A stretch of DNA of 64,000 bases from Paenibacillus sp. H1-7 (GTDB lineage: Bacteria; Bacillota; Bacilli; Paenibacillales; NBRC-103111). The notes below the pieces were generated by a model. The model saw only the letters and a program-made list of their open reading frames with translations. It did not search any database and was not told the origin of the DNA. The stretch is from positions 6,015,501-6,079,500 of the forward strand of contig NZ_CP031168.1 in NCBI RefSeq assembly GCF_022354825.1. Direction: 5' to 3'. A program made the position numbers and the translations under genes. Within the stretch, counting starts at the first letter, position 1, and the number at the start of each line of letters is the position of its first letter. Of this stretch, positions 41,559 to 50,247 are shown piece by piece.

Positions 41559-42845
41559 TTAGAATTGGACCAGGCTCGCCACTTGAACAGGCAGACCGGT
41601 TTTGATCGAATGATTACCGGCAATCCCTGTAAGGATCGACATCGCTCCGTCCACATGGGAAGCCGCACGGTTGAAGCGATCAGGCGTTTTCTCGCCGAAC
41701 AGGTCGTTCAGCAATACAGGATCGCCGCCGCCATGGCCGCCTTTCGTCTCTTCGACCTTCACCTCATACGGCGCGTCGAACATTGGGAATACGGTGATCT
41801 TCTTGCCTTTTACCGCGCCCTCCAACGCTTGCTCGCCGCCGGAGTTCACATAAGAGGCTTCAACTACGTTCATTTCGATGCGGCCTTTGCTGCCGTTGAA
41901 GCATACGCGGAAGCCTTCCCATGGAGCATAAGCGTACAGGGAATAAGTCAAAATCGCATTGTTGCGGTATTTGACCATAACGCCCATCGTATCTTCGATG
42001 TTGATTCCGTCGCCGAACACGCTTTGGTCGCGGAAATAACCGTCTTCCTTCTCGGCATCCAGGTACATGGCTTTCAAATTCTCGTTTTGGTCCAGGTGAA
42101 GCGCGAACGGATCGTTCTTCGCCGCTTCGGCTCCGTGGGCACGGGAGTAAAACTCGGTAACGCCGCGTTTTTCGGCATTTTCGCGTCCGTAGAACATCAA
42201 GTCTCCCAATGCGAATACCGTCTTAGGCTGAGTGCCGAGCCAGAAGTTCACCAGATCGAAATGGTGCGTCGATTTGTGTACGAGAAGGCCTCCGCTGTTG
42301 CGCTTGTCGCGGTGCCAACGGCGGAAATAGTCCGCGCCGTGCTTCGTGTTGAGCAGCCATTCGAAGTGAACGGAATGAACGTCTCCGATCGCTCCATCCA
42401 TGATCAGCTCGCGGATTTTCGTATTGTGCGGAGAATAACGGTAGTTGAAGGTCACGCGCAAATTGCGGCCCGTTCTTTTGATAGCATCAAGAATCTCTTG
42501 GCATTTCACTTCATCCACAGTCATCGGCTTCTCGGAGATAACATCGCAGCCAAGCTCCATTGCACGGATAATATACGTATGATGAGTGCGGTCCACCGTA
42601 GTGACGATAACGAAATCCGGCTTCGTCTCTTCGATCATCCGTTCGAAATCTTGGGATTTATAAGTAGGCACCGGACCTGCGCCGAACGGCTCGATCTTTT
42701 TGTTCGCTACATCCATCCGGGTTTGGTTAATATCGCAAAATGCTACAAGCTCGGATGTTTCTTTATAATCGCGGACAATGGAAGTATAGAAGAACCCTGC
42801 TCTTCCACCTGTACCTACGAGTGCATAACGTTTACGACCTGACAT
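41559..42845 (-). CDS. Gfo/Idh/MocA family dehydrogenase
   Basis: 428 residues. NAD(P)-binding Rossmann part (1-130) with the GTGGRA glycine motif at 11-16 and the signature SEKPMTVDEV (Lys about 106). The C-terminal dehydrogenase domain has the catalytic-type HKSTHHFDLVNFWLG (about 190-205). Members oxidise sugars, inositols or glycosides; here the substrate is unknown. AGGGAGG lies about 10 bases before the ATG. It is divergent from an AraC regulator that is paralogous to the one beside uxaE, so a related sugar acid or polyol is a fair guess. Confidence 0.9.
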   Translation of the reverse strand: MSGRKRYALVGTGGRAGFFYTSIVRDYKETSELVAFCDINQTRMDVANKKIEPFGAGPVPTYKSQDFERMIEETKPDFVIVTTVDRTHHTYIIRAMELGCDVISEKPMTVDEVKCQEILDAIKRTGRNLRVTFNYRYSPHNTKIRELIMDGAIGDVHSVHFEWLLNTKHGADYFRRWHRDKRNSGGLLVHKSTHHFDLVNFWLGTQPKTVFALGDLMFYGRENAEKRGVTEFYSRAHGAEAAKNDPFALHLDQNENLKAMYLDAEKEDGYFRDQSVFGDGINIEDTMGVMVKYRNNAILTYSLYAYAPWEGFRVCFNGSKGRIEMNVVEASYVNSGGEQALEGAVKGKKITVFPMFDAPYEVKVEETKGGHGGGDPVLLNDLFGEKTPDRFNRAASHVDGAMSILTGIAGNHSIKTGLPVQVASLVQF

Positions 42846-42876
42846 CTATATTTCCTCCCTTGTCTGTGTTATTGTG

Positions 42877-42888
42877 AGTATAGCGCAA
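42877..42888 (-). promoter_or_regulatory. Candidate -10 region of the Gfo/Idh gene with shared TTGCGCTAT motif
   Basis: On the minus strand TTGCGCTATACT, TATACT being the likely -10, some 32 bases before the ATG. The same nine bases precede uxaE. Confidence 0.45.
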
Positions 42889-42983
42889 TAAAGAGATGAA
42901 AACAGCACATTAATTGCTTAGATTTTAATTTTTCAACGTTTTTTGCACACCTACTTATCACCATGTACAGGAGGCCGCGTTGG

Positions 42984-43862
42984 ATGAAAATTCCGCCAAA
43001 CCAGCCGAAGCTAGAAGAAAAGCCGTTTACATTCCTGGAAAAGGACGGCTTCCATTTGAATCATTCCATAAGAACGGACACGTTCAATATGAAGCAGAAC
43101 CACTCGCACGATTCCTACGAAATCTACTATATGCGGGCGGGGGAACGGTTTTATTTCATTAAGGACCGCTCATATCACGTGAAAAAAGGGGACCTTGTGC
43201 TGATCCAGCCGCATATTTTGCACAAGACGACGGAAGCCAATTCCCCTTATCACGAGAGAATATTGATTAATTTCAAAGAGCCTTTCATGGAGCCGATCCA
43301 GCACACGATCTTAGACGGCCTATACACGGCGTTCGAGGAAGGGCCTATCCTGCATCCCGATGCGAGAGAGCTGATGCTAATCGAATCGATTACGGAAAAA
43401 ATGCTGCGGGAGCAAAAGCAGCCCGGACCCGGAACGGAAGGCTATGTCCGCATGCTGCTCGGCGAGCTGCTGCTCATGATTTACCGGCACGTACAGCAGG
43501 CCGAGGGCAAAGGCAAAACGACCGACCACCCGACGACGCTGCACCGCAAGGTGTCCGACATCGTGAAATACATTAACGAGCATTTCCGCGAACCGATGTC
43601 GCTGAAAGGCTTATCGTCGCATTTTCACATCAGCCCTTATTATTTGTGCCGTATTTATAAAGAAGTGACCGGCTTCGGCGTGATTGAGTACGTCAACAGT
43701 CTGCGCGTGCAGGAAGCGCAAAAGCTGCTCAAATCGTCACGGCTGTCCGTGACGGATATTACGGAGAAGGTCGGCTTTGACAGCAGCACGCATTTCGGAC
43801 GCATCTTCAAGTCAGTGTGCGGCATGTCGCCGCTGCAGTACCGTAAATGGACAGGAAAATAA
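42984..43862 (+). CDS. AraC family regulator, divergent from the Gfo/Idh gene
   Basis: About 292 residues from ATG 42984, 9 bases after AGGAGG; ATG 42963 lies upstream of that site. Cupin N-terminus with SYEIYYMRAGERFYFIKDRS (about 43-62), closely like YEIYYLMSGQRAYFIKDRS of the regulator at 37303; C-terminal double helix-turn-helix (about 200-290) with LSSHFHISPYYLCRIYKEV and ITEKVGFDSSTHFGRIFKS. Similar along the whole length to its paralogue. Likely activator of the divergent dehydrogenase gene. Confidence 0.9.
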   Translation: MKIPPNQPKLEEKPFTFLEKDGFHLNHSIRTDTFNMKQNHSHDSYEIYYMRAGERFYFIKDRSYHVKKGDLVLIQPHILHKTTEANSPYHERILINFKEPFMEPIQHTILDGLYTAFEEGPILHPDARELMLIESITEKMLREQKQPGPGTEGYVRMLLGELLLMIYRHVQQAEGKGKTTDHPTTLHRKVSDIVKYINEHFREPMSLKGLSSHFHISPYYLCRIYKEVTGFGVIEYVNSLRVQEAQKLLKSSRLSVTDITEKVGFDSSTHFGRIFKSVCGMSPLQYRKWTGK

Positions 43863-43882
43863 TACGAATGTAGTAAAAACAG

Positions 43883-43925
43883 AGACGACCCAAAGGAATC
43901 GAAATCCCTCGGGTCGTCTTTTTAT
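43883..43925 (+). terminator. Terminator of the second AraC paralogue
   Basis: AGACGACCC pairs with GGGTCGTCT over an 18-base loop, followed by TTTTATC. Confidence 0.85.
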
Positions 43926-43952
43926 CGCTCCATTTTAATAGCAATACTTGGA

Positions 43953-45068
43953 TTACATTAAATTTTCCGGGTTCAGCTGCTCCAGCTCCGGAATGACGAA
44001 CCTTCCGTCCTTGCGGATCAGCACATCGTCGAAGTACAGCTCGCCGCCGCCGAATTCCGGCCGCTGTATAAGCACCATATCCCAATGTACCGAAGAACGG
44101 TTGCCGTTATCGGCATCCTCGTAAGCTTTGCCCGGCGTAAAATGAATACTGCCGTCGATTTTCTCGTCGAACAAAATATCCTTCATCGGCTGCTTAATAT
44201 AAGGATTTACACCGATGGCGAATTCGCCTATGTATCTTGCCCCTTCATCCGTATCCAAAATTTCGTTCAGCTTCTTCGTATTATTGGCGGTCGCTTCAAC
44301 GATTTTGCCGTTCTCAAAATGGAGCACGACATTCTCGAAGGAGGTTCCTTGATAAATCGTCGGCGTGTTATAGGAAAGAGTGCCGTTGACGGAATTTTTG
44401 ACCGGTGCCGTGAACACTTCCCCGTCGGGAATGTTGTTTTTCCCTGCGCAGGCGATAGCCGGAATCTCTTTTATGGAGAACGTCAAATCGGTACCCTGGG
44501 ACACGAGCCGAACCTTGTCGGTACGGTTCATCAATTGAACGAGCGCTTCCATAGCCTTGCCCATTTTGCTGTAATCCAGATTGCATACCTGGAAGTAGAA
44601 ATCCTCGAACGCCTCGGTGCTAGTGTTGGCCAATTGGGCCATCGACGGATTCGGATAGCGCATCACGCACCATTTCGTATGATCGACCCGCTGGTCGGTA
44701 ACCGGACGCATGTATTCCGTCACATACAGCTTCATCTTCTCATCAGGCACATCGGACGTTTCGGTAATGTTATCACCGCTGCGCACTCCGATGTAAGCTT
44801 GCATCTTCTTCATCCGCTCGAGCTCCAGCTCCATGAGAGTCCGGAATTGCTCCTTTGTGCCATGCATAATCAGACTGCGGGTTACAGCCGGATTGCGCAG
44901 CTCGATAAACGGATGGCCTCCTGCCGCGTGCACCTCTTCAATTAGACACTTGGTCAATTCCTGATCGTTCAGGCCGATCATTTCGATCAAAATATTTTCA
45001 CCGGGTTGAAGGTTTACGGAATAGCGGATTAAATTGGCCGCAAGCTGTTTGAGTCTCGGATCTCTCAT
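43953..45068 (-). CDS. M29 family metallo-aminopeptidase
   Basis: 371 residues, the standard size of the AmpS/PepS/aminopeptidase T group. Metal ligands of the family are visible in the C-terminal half: NIPDGEVFTAP (Glu about 241), the Glu/His segment YIGEFAIGVNP, SIHFTPGKAYEDADNGNRSSVHWDMVLI (His, Asp). It removes N-terminal residues from peptides in the cytosol with two metal ions. AAGGAG precedes the ATG. Monocistronic. Confidence 0.94.
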   Translation of the reverse strand: MRDPRLKQLAANLIRYSVNLQPGENILIEMIGLNDQELTKCLIEEVHAAGGHPFIELRNPAVTRSLIMHGTKEQFRTLMELELERMKKMQAYIGVRSGDNITETSDVPDEKMKLYVTEYMRPVTDQRVDHTKWCVMRYPNPSMAQLANTSTEAFEDFYFQVCNLDYSKMGKAMEALVQLMNRTDKVRLVSQGTDLTFSIKEIPAIACAGKNNIPDGEVFTAPVKNSVNGTLSYNTPTIYQGTSFENVVLHFENGKIVEATANNTKKLNEILDTDEGARYIGEFAIGVNPYIKQPMKDILFDEKIDGSIHFTPGKAYEDADNGNRSSVHWDMVLIQRPEFGGGELYFDDVLIRKDGRFVIPELEQLNPENLM

Positions 45069-45182
45069 TGATATAATCTCCTTCGTTTTACCAATTTCAT
45101 TTCCTTATATTGCATGCTTAGAACGATGCCTATTACCAATGTAACGAATTTTGCCCCAAACATCAAACAAGGCTTATATACG

Positions 45183-45482
45183 TCAACTCCGGATAATGTA
45201 ATAAACACCAAAAAGAGCCCAGCTGAGCATATGGATCATCAGCAAAATACTGAGGACGACCGGAGCGGATAGGGGTAAGCCAAGGAATAAAGCCACGAAT
45301 AAGGCAAATATGGCGAACAATGAGCAAAGCCACCCTTTGGCGCGTGCTTGCTGCCATGCCAGTAAGTATCGCTCGTCCAAACCGCGGCTGCCTTTGATCA
45401 TGTACCTGCCCCACCACCAGCCGAGCAATCCCATCGCAGCCCCTCCAAGCAAACCAACCCAAGCCAACCAGCTTGCTATCAT
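45183..45482 (-). CDS. Small membrane protein paired with an XRE regulator
   Basis: 99 residues with three or four hydrophobic segments: 5-24, 50-68, and 71-94, ending YYIIRS. The start ATG overlaps the stop of the XRE gene (ATGA), so translation is coupled. Small XRE/membrane-protein pairs of this form are frequent in Bacillota; their role is unclear. Confidence 0.75.
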   Translation of the reverse strand: MIASWLAWVGLLGGAAMGLLGWWWGRYMIKGSRGLDERYLLAWQQARAKGWLCSLFAIFALFVALFLGLPLSAPVVLSILLMIHMLSWALFGVYYIIRS

Positions 45483-45682
45483 TGTGCATCCTCCTCATAA
45501 ATAAAGATGTCTTCAATCCGGCAATCGAATGCCTTGGCGATCTTGAACGCCAAATCCAACGACGGATTATATCGGCCGTTCTCGATGGAGATAACCGTTT
45601 GCCTCGATACGTTGATCCGTTCGGACAGCTGCTCCTGCGTCCAATTGAGCTTGGCCCGGAGTTCCCTTATTTTGTTCTTCAT
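45479..45682 (-). CDS. XRE family regulator, single HTH (YozG-like)
   Basis: 67 residues, all one lambda-Cro-type helix-turn-helix (LNWTQEQLSERINVSRQTVISIENGRYNPSLDLAFKIAKAF) with an acidic tail. The bases before the ATG contain GGAGCC. Its upstream region carries two tandem palindromes GTAAAG-N4-CTTTAC, a probable autoregulatory operator. Confidence 0.9.
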   Translation of the reverse strand: MKNKIRELRAKLNWTQEQLSERINVSRQTVISIENGRYNPSLDLAFKIAKAFDCRIEDIFIYEEDAQ

Positions 45683-45759
45683 ACGGCTCCTCCCGGTTCC
45701 TTAGCATAGGTGACTAATGCGACCTAACGCACCGGCCTTTGCTTGTATAACTTCAAATT

Positions 45760-45824
45760 GTAAAGCTACCTTTACTTTATGTAAAGTTTACTTTACTTCA
45801 ATATATATGTCAAGGTTCCTTTAC
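45760..45824. promoter_or_regulatory. Phased GTAAAG/CTTTAC operator before the XRE gene
   Basis: GTAAAG at 45760 and 45781 and CTTTAC at 45770, 45791 and 45819. The first four are spaced 10, 11 and 10 bp, making two GTAAAG-N4-CTTTAC palindromes 21 bp apart, on one face of the helix. Such spacing fits cooperative dimers of a small XRE repressor. Confidence 0.65.
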
Positions 45825-45832
45825 ATGAAGTC

Positions 45833-45866
45833 AAAAAAATAACCTCCCGTCTTTACGACGAGAGGC
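45833..45866 (-). terminator. Terminator of ndk
   Basis: On the minus strand CCTCTCGTC pairs with GACGGGAGG around GTAAA, followed by TTATTTTTTT. Confidence 0.88.
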
Positions 45867-45882
45867 ATTAGATAAGACAGCA

Positions 45883-46326
45883 TCAAATCCACTTTTGAAT
45901 AGCATGCTCGTAGGTCAGCAGCTCTTCCGGCTTGAAAAAGATCGCAATTTCCCGCTCCGCGCTTTCCGGCGAATCGGCGCCGTGAATAATATTGCACTCC
46001 GTACGGACCGCGAAGTCGCCGCGTATCGTTCCCGGCATCGCTTCCAGCGGCCTTGTTTTGCCCATCATGGCACGCGATAGCGCGACGACCTGGTCGCCCT
46101 GCCATACCATGGCGAAGACAGGTCCCGAAGTAATGAAATCTACCAGCTCTCCGTAAAAAGGCTTGTGGGCATGCTCCGCATAATGGACTTGCGCCTGTTC
46201 CTTCGTTATATGCATTAATTTGGCTCCGATGAGCTGGAACCCCTTGTCTTCAAATCGCTGCACCAGCTTCCCGATCAATCCGCGCTGTACGGCATCGGGT
46301 TTAATCATTAAATACGTTCGCTCCAT
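45883..46326 (-). CDS. ndk: Nucleoside diphosphate kinase
   Basis: 147 residues, the usual length. Phospho-His115 in NIIHGADSPESAEREI, with KPDAVQRGLIG at the start and PGTIRGDFA present. It passes phosphate from ATP to other nucleoside diphosphates. One difference from most family members: the segment before PGTIRGDF reads MMGKTRPLEAM rather than the common GATNPLKAA. Single gene; GGAGTG precedes the ATG. Confidence 0.97.
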   Translation of the reverse strand: MERTYLMIKPDAVQRGLIGKLVQRFEDKGFQLIGAKLMHITKEQAQVHYAEHAHKPFYGELVDFITSGPVFAMVWQGDQVVALSRAMMGKTRPLEAMPGTIRGDFAVRTECNIIHGADSPESAEREIAIFFKPEELLTYEHAIQKWI

Positions 46327-46426
46327 CCGGCTACACTCCGTCCTGCCATCATTCTAGTTTCAATGGATTACCCATTATTTCCAATTTGTAAACAATTTAA
46401 CATGTTACATTTGAAAAAAATGATGT

Positions 46427-49117
46427 TTATGCCGACTGGACAGGCTCAGCCGGCCGTACTGGTGGGGCGTCACCAAGAGCCAGGGCCGCTTGAGCTGCAG
46501 CAATACGGGCCAAAGGCACGCGGTACGGCGAGCAGCTGACGTAATCCAATCCTTCCGCATGGCAGAAGAAGATGGACTCCTTATCGCCGCCATGCTCGCC
46601 GCAAACGCCCGTCTTGAGCTGCGGTTTGACCGCCTTGCCCTGCTCCGCCGCCCAGCGGATGAGCATACCGACTCCTTCGCGGTCAAGCACCTGGAACGGA
46701 TTGGACGGCAGCAGCTTCGACTCCACGTAGTGCGACAAAAATTTGCCTTCGGCGTCGTCCCTGCTGTAGCCGAGCGTCATTTGCGTCAAATCATTCGTGC
46801 CGAATGAGAAGAAATCGGCATGGTTCGCAATACTGCCGGCCGTGATCGCCGCTCTCGGAACCTCGATCATCGTCCCGACCCGGTAGTGAAGGGCATGCTG
46901 CTGTTCGCCCAGTACCTCCGCCGCCACGCGATCCACCAGCTCGCGCATCAGCTTCAGCTCGGCTGCGTGACCAACGAGCGGGATCATGATGTCGGGACGG
47001 ACATCGATTTGCTCGTTCAGACATTGCAAGGCGGCGCGGAATATCGCTTCGACTTGCATTTCATAGATTTCGGGATGAATGAGCCCAAGGCGGCAGCCAC
47101 GGGTTCCCAGCATCGGGTTCATTTCATGCAAGCTGCGCACCTTGCGCAGCAGCTTCTCCACCTGCTGGCGCTCCGCGGAGTCCGCCGCTTGCTGCAGCAT
47201 CATCTGGGCGTGCTGCACAGCCAGCTCCTCCACGTTCGGCAAAAACTCGTGCAGCGGCGGGTCGAGCAGACGGATCGTCACCGGCAGCCCCTCCATCGCG
47301 CGGAAGATGCCCTCGAAGTCGCCCTGCTGCATCGGCAGCAGCTGCGCCAGCGCGGATGCCCGCTCCTCGGGCGTATCCGCCAAAATCATCCCCCGGACGA
47401 CCGGCATCCGGTCCGGGGACATAAACATATGCTCGGTGCGGCATAATCCTATGCCTTCCGCACCGAAGCCGCGCGCCTTGACGGCATCCTCCGGCGTGTC
47501 GGCGTTCGTGTACACCTGCAGGCGGCGGATGTCGTCCGCCCACCCGAGCAGCTCCTCGAGCTCCGCGGTCATCTCCGGCTCGCGCAGCTGCACAACCCCG
47601 CGAATGACGCGCCCTGTGGCGCCGTCAATCGAGATCCACTCGCCTTCGGCTATCGTCGCCGTCACCTTGTCGGCGGCAGCGACTTCGAAGGCGCGATCGC
47701 GCAAGCGGATGGGCTCGCAGCCGCAGACGCACGGTTTGCCCATCCCGCGGGCCACCACTGCGGCGTGGCTCGTCATTCCGCCACGGCTCGTAAGCACGCC
47801 CTCGGCCGCGAGCACGCCGTGGATATCCTCGGGCGTCGTCTCCGACCGCACGAGGATCACCTTCTTGCCGGCGCGCGACCACGCCTCAGCCGTGTCGGCG
47901 TCGAACACCGCTTGCCCCGTCGCCGCTCCTGGCGACGCCGGCAGCCCTGCCGCGAGCACATCCGGCCGGCTTGCCGGGTCGATCGCGCGGTGCAGCAGCT
48001 GATCGAGATGGAACGGCTCGATGCGCTGAATCGCCTCCTCCTTCGTGATGGTGCCCTCCTTCACGAAGACTACCGCAAGCTGGACCGCCGCTTGCGCCGT
48101 ACGCTTGCCGTTACGGGTTTGCAGCAGGTACAGCTTGCCCTTTTCGACCGTAAATTCAATATCCTGCATATCCCGGTAATGACGCTCGAGCTTCATCGCA
48201 GCCGAAACCAGCTGCTTGTAGACTTCAGGCTGCTCCTCTTCCAGCTTGGCAATCGGCATCGGAGTCCGTACTCCCGCCACAACATCCTCGCCCTGAGCGT
48301 TCATCAGAAACTCGCCATAGAGCACATTCTCACCTGTAGAAGGATTTCTCGTGAATACGACACCGGTTCCGCAATCCGCCCCCATATTGCCGAACACCAT
48401 CGATTGAATGTTGACGGCCGTTCCCTGTTCATCCGGAATGTGATGAATGCTCCGGTAAATGCGGGCGCGGTGATTGTTCCACGAGCGGAACACCGCCTCG
48501 ATAGCCAGCTTCAGCTGCTCCTCCGCCTGCTGCGGGAAGGAAAGCCCCGTATGCTTCACGATTACCGCCTTGTATTCATCAATTAGCGCGGACCATGCAT
48601 CCGCCGTCATCTGGTGATCCTGCTCGATCCCGAGCCGCTGCTTCGCCCGCTGAAGCAGGAACTCGAAGTGAAAGCTTTCCAGATCGAACACGACATTGCC
48701 GAACATTTGTATCAGCCGGCGGTAGCAATCATAGGCAAACCTGGCATCGCCGGTTGCACGGGCAAGGCCTTCCACCGTCTCATCGCTCAAGCCCAAATTC
48801 AGAATCGTATCCATCATGCCGGGCATCGACGTAACGGACCCGGACCGGACCGAAACAAGCAGCGGCTTGGATGGATCGCCAAACCTCTCGCCCTTGGCTT
48901 CCTCCAGCCCGCGCATCGCGGTCATCGTCTCCTCGAACAATCCATCGGGCAGCTGCCCTCCTGCCGCATAATATGCACGGCAAACATCCGTGGTGATGGT
49001 AAAACCCGGAGGCACCGGCAGTCCGACCTTGGTCATCTCCGCCAAATTGGCGCCTTTCCCTCCTAACCGTTGCTTCATAGAAGCGCTGCCTTGCTCGAAC
49101 GGCACTACTCGCAGCAT
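46427..49117 (-). CDS. ppdK: Pyruvate, phosphate dikinase
   Basis: 896 residues, full length. N-terminal ATP-grasp part (GGKGANLAEM; VRSGSVTSMPGMMDTILNLG), central phospho-His domain with GGMTSHAAVVARGMGKPCV (mid-protein), and C-terminal PEP/pyruvate barrel with the catalytic Cys in GVCGEHGGD. It interconverts pyruvate, ATP and phosphate with PEP, AMP and diphosphate. No PPDK regulatory protein gene is adjacent. GGGGGG lies before the ATG. The middle third is unusually GC-rich. Confidence 0.97.
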   Translation of the reverse strand: MLRVVPFEQGSASMKQRLGGKGANLAEMTKVGLPVPPGFTITTDVCRAYYAAGGQLPDGLFEETMTAMRGLEEAKGERFGDPSKPLLVSVRSGSVTSMPGMMDTILNLGLSDETVEGLARATGDARFAYDCYRRLIQMFGNVVFDLESFHFEFLLQRAKQRLGIEQDHQMTADAWSALIDEYKAVIVKHTGLSFPQQAEEQLKLAIEAVFRSWNNHRARIYRSIHHIPDEQGTAVNIQSMVFGNMGADCGTGVVFTRNPSTGENVLYGEFLMNAQGEDVVAGVRTPMPIAKLEEEQPEVYKQLVSAAMKLERHYRDMQDIEFTVEKGKLYLLQTRNGKRTAQAAVQLAVVFVKEGTITKEEAIQRIEPFHLDQLLHRAIDPASRPDVLAAGLPASPGAATGQAVFDADTAEAWSRAGKKVILVRSETTPEDIHGVLAAEGVLTSRGGMTSHAAVVARGMGKPCVCGCEPIRLRDRAFEVAAADKVTATIAEGEWISIDGATGRVIRGVVQLREPEMTAELEELLGWADDIRRLQVYTNADTPEDAVKARGFGAEGIGLCRTEHMFMSPDRMPVVRGMILADTPEERASALAQLLPMQQGDFEGIFRAMEGLPVTIRLLDPPLHEFLPNVEELAVQHAQMMLQQAADSAERQQVEKLLRKVRSLHEMNPMLGTRGCRLGLIHPEIYEMQVEAIFRAALQCLNEQIDVRPDIMIPLVGHAAELKLMRELVDRVAAEVLGEQQHALHYRVGTMIEVPRAAITAGSIANHADFFSFGTNDLTQMTLGYSRDDAEGKFLSHYVESKLLPSNPFQVLDREGVGMLIRWAAEQGKAVKPQLKTGVCGEHGGDKESIFFCHAEGLDYVSCSPYRVPLARIAAAQAALALGDAPPVRPAEPVQSA

Positions 49118-49193
49118 ACTGTTCCCCCCGTCAAATTGGATAGTACTAATGTGGAATGATGTGGTATAAATTCGCTACAAACAAGATATCATA

Positions 49194-49245
49194 CATACTA
49201 TTTGTTTTCAATAGTGCGTTATAATGCGAATTATTGCATACTATA
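49194..49245 (+). promoter_or_regulatory. Two CATACTAT motifs, one resembling a sigma-K -10 box
   Basis: CATACTAT occurs at 49194-49201 and 49237-49244; the second extends to CATACTATA, which fits the sigma-K -10 consensus CATANNNTA. No AC -35 element was found at 16-17 bases upstream, so the call is weak. Confidence 0.3.
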
Positions 49246-49407
49246 TAGGGCAACCCGCTGACGATTCTTGTCCTTTATGCATCCTTTATTTCGGAGAGCT
49301 CCACAATTGTGTACAACCAAACTGTGGATATGCCGTGCCGCAGTTGTCCACGTGACATATTGTAGAAGGAGACATTTTCAATACCAAGCGATAGAGGGGG
49401 TGATTGA

Positions 49408-50127
49408 ATGCGTATTAGACGATATCGCTCCAGGGCACGGTATGGCATTTCCGTCGTTACTTGTACGAATCGGGCGGACTTCCTCCACAATCTGATCGAC
49501 AATTACAAACGGCAGCGGTTTAAAAGAAAGGAACTCATCATCGTGGTCAACAGCAACGACATCCCGCTTGAGCCCTATATACGGTTCGCGAGAGGGAACA
49601 GAAATGTCAAGGTGTTCCGGCTTCCCGCCCATTACACGCTTGGCGCGTGTCTCAACTTCGCGGTAAGACAGAGCAAGTATCGCTTCATTGCCAAATTCGA
49701 CGACGACGATTACTACGCTCCGCGTTATTTGAGGGACAGCCTGCGGTCGTTGAAAAGAAAGCACGCCGACATCGTCGGGAAACGTGCTCATTATATGTTT
49801 TTGAGCGGGTCCAATACGATGCTTCTCCGGTTTGCGGAGGACGAACAACAGTATGTCACAAGACTGCCCGGAGCCACGCTGATGTTTAGAAAAAAAGTAT
49901 GGAGAAAGGTCAAATTTCCTAACCGGAGCTTAGGTGAGGACGATTCCTTTTGTACCAGAAGCAAGCGGAGAGGGTACAGGGTGTATTCAGGAGGAAAATA
50001 CAATTTTCTGGCTATACGCAGAGCGGATCCAACCAGCCATACATGGAAAATGGGCGATGAAGAGCTTATCAAGCACCATAGGGTTGTTCCGGATGTGCAA
50101 AATATCCAGGAGTTCGTGCAAAGATAA
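49408..50127 (+). CDS. Family 2 glycosyltransferase
   Basis: 239 residues of a GT-A fold: GISVVTCTNRADFLHNLIDN at the start, the metal-binding FDDDDYYAP (Asp98-101) and the later GEDDSFCTR acid motif. The N-terminus is very basic (RIRRYRSRARY). GAGGGGGTGA lies 5 bases before the ATG. Similar stand-alone enzymes in Paenibacillus and Brevibacillus are thought to glycosylate spore-surface proteins; this is inference, helped slightly by the sigma-K-like box upstream. Confidence 0.85.
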   Translation: MRIRRYRSRARYGISVVTCTNRADFLHNLIDNYKRQRFKRKELIIVVNSNDIPLEPYIRFARGNRNVKVFRLPAHYTLGACLNFAVRQSKYRFIAKFDDDDYYAPRYLRDSLRSLKRKHADIVGKRAHYMFLSGSNTMLLRFAEDEQQYVTRLPGATLMFRKKVWRKVKFPNRSLGEDDSFCTRSKRRGYRVYSGGKYNFLAIRRADPTSHTWKMGDEELIKHHRVVPDVQNIQEFVQR

Positions 50128-50214
50128 CGACGTTTCTCCCGCTATGCATAGGAAAAATCGTTCTTCCGAGTGCGCGTAAATAACTTCATAGCCGTTGTAA
50201 GCGGATACCATATC

Positions 50215-50247
50215 AAAAAACACCAGGGCAAAGCCCCGGTGTTTTAT
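50215..50247. terminator. Bidirectional terminator between the GT2 and SgrR-like genes
   Basis: AACACCAGGGC pairs with GCCCCGGTGTT around AAA, with A-run before and T-run after, so it works on both strands. Confidence 0.88.

Noticed and set aside
41541..42842. 433-codon open frame on the plus strand
   Set aside because: Exact antisense of the Gfo/Idh/MocA gene, with no recognisable motif.
49140..49152. FapR half site (TAGTACTAA) before ppdK
   Set aside because: Only one arm is present and there is no second arm at the required spacing.
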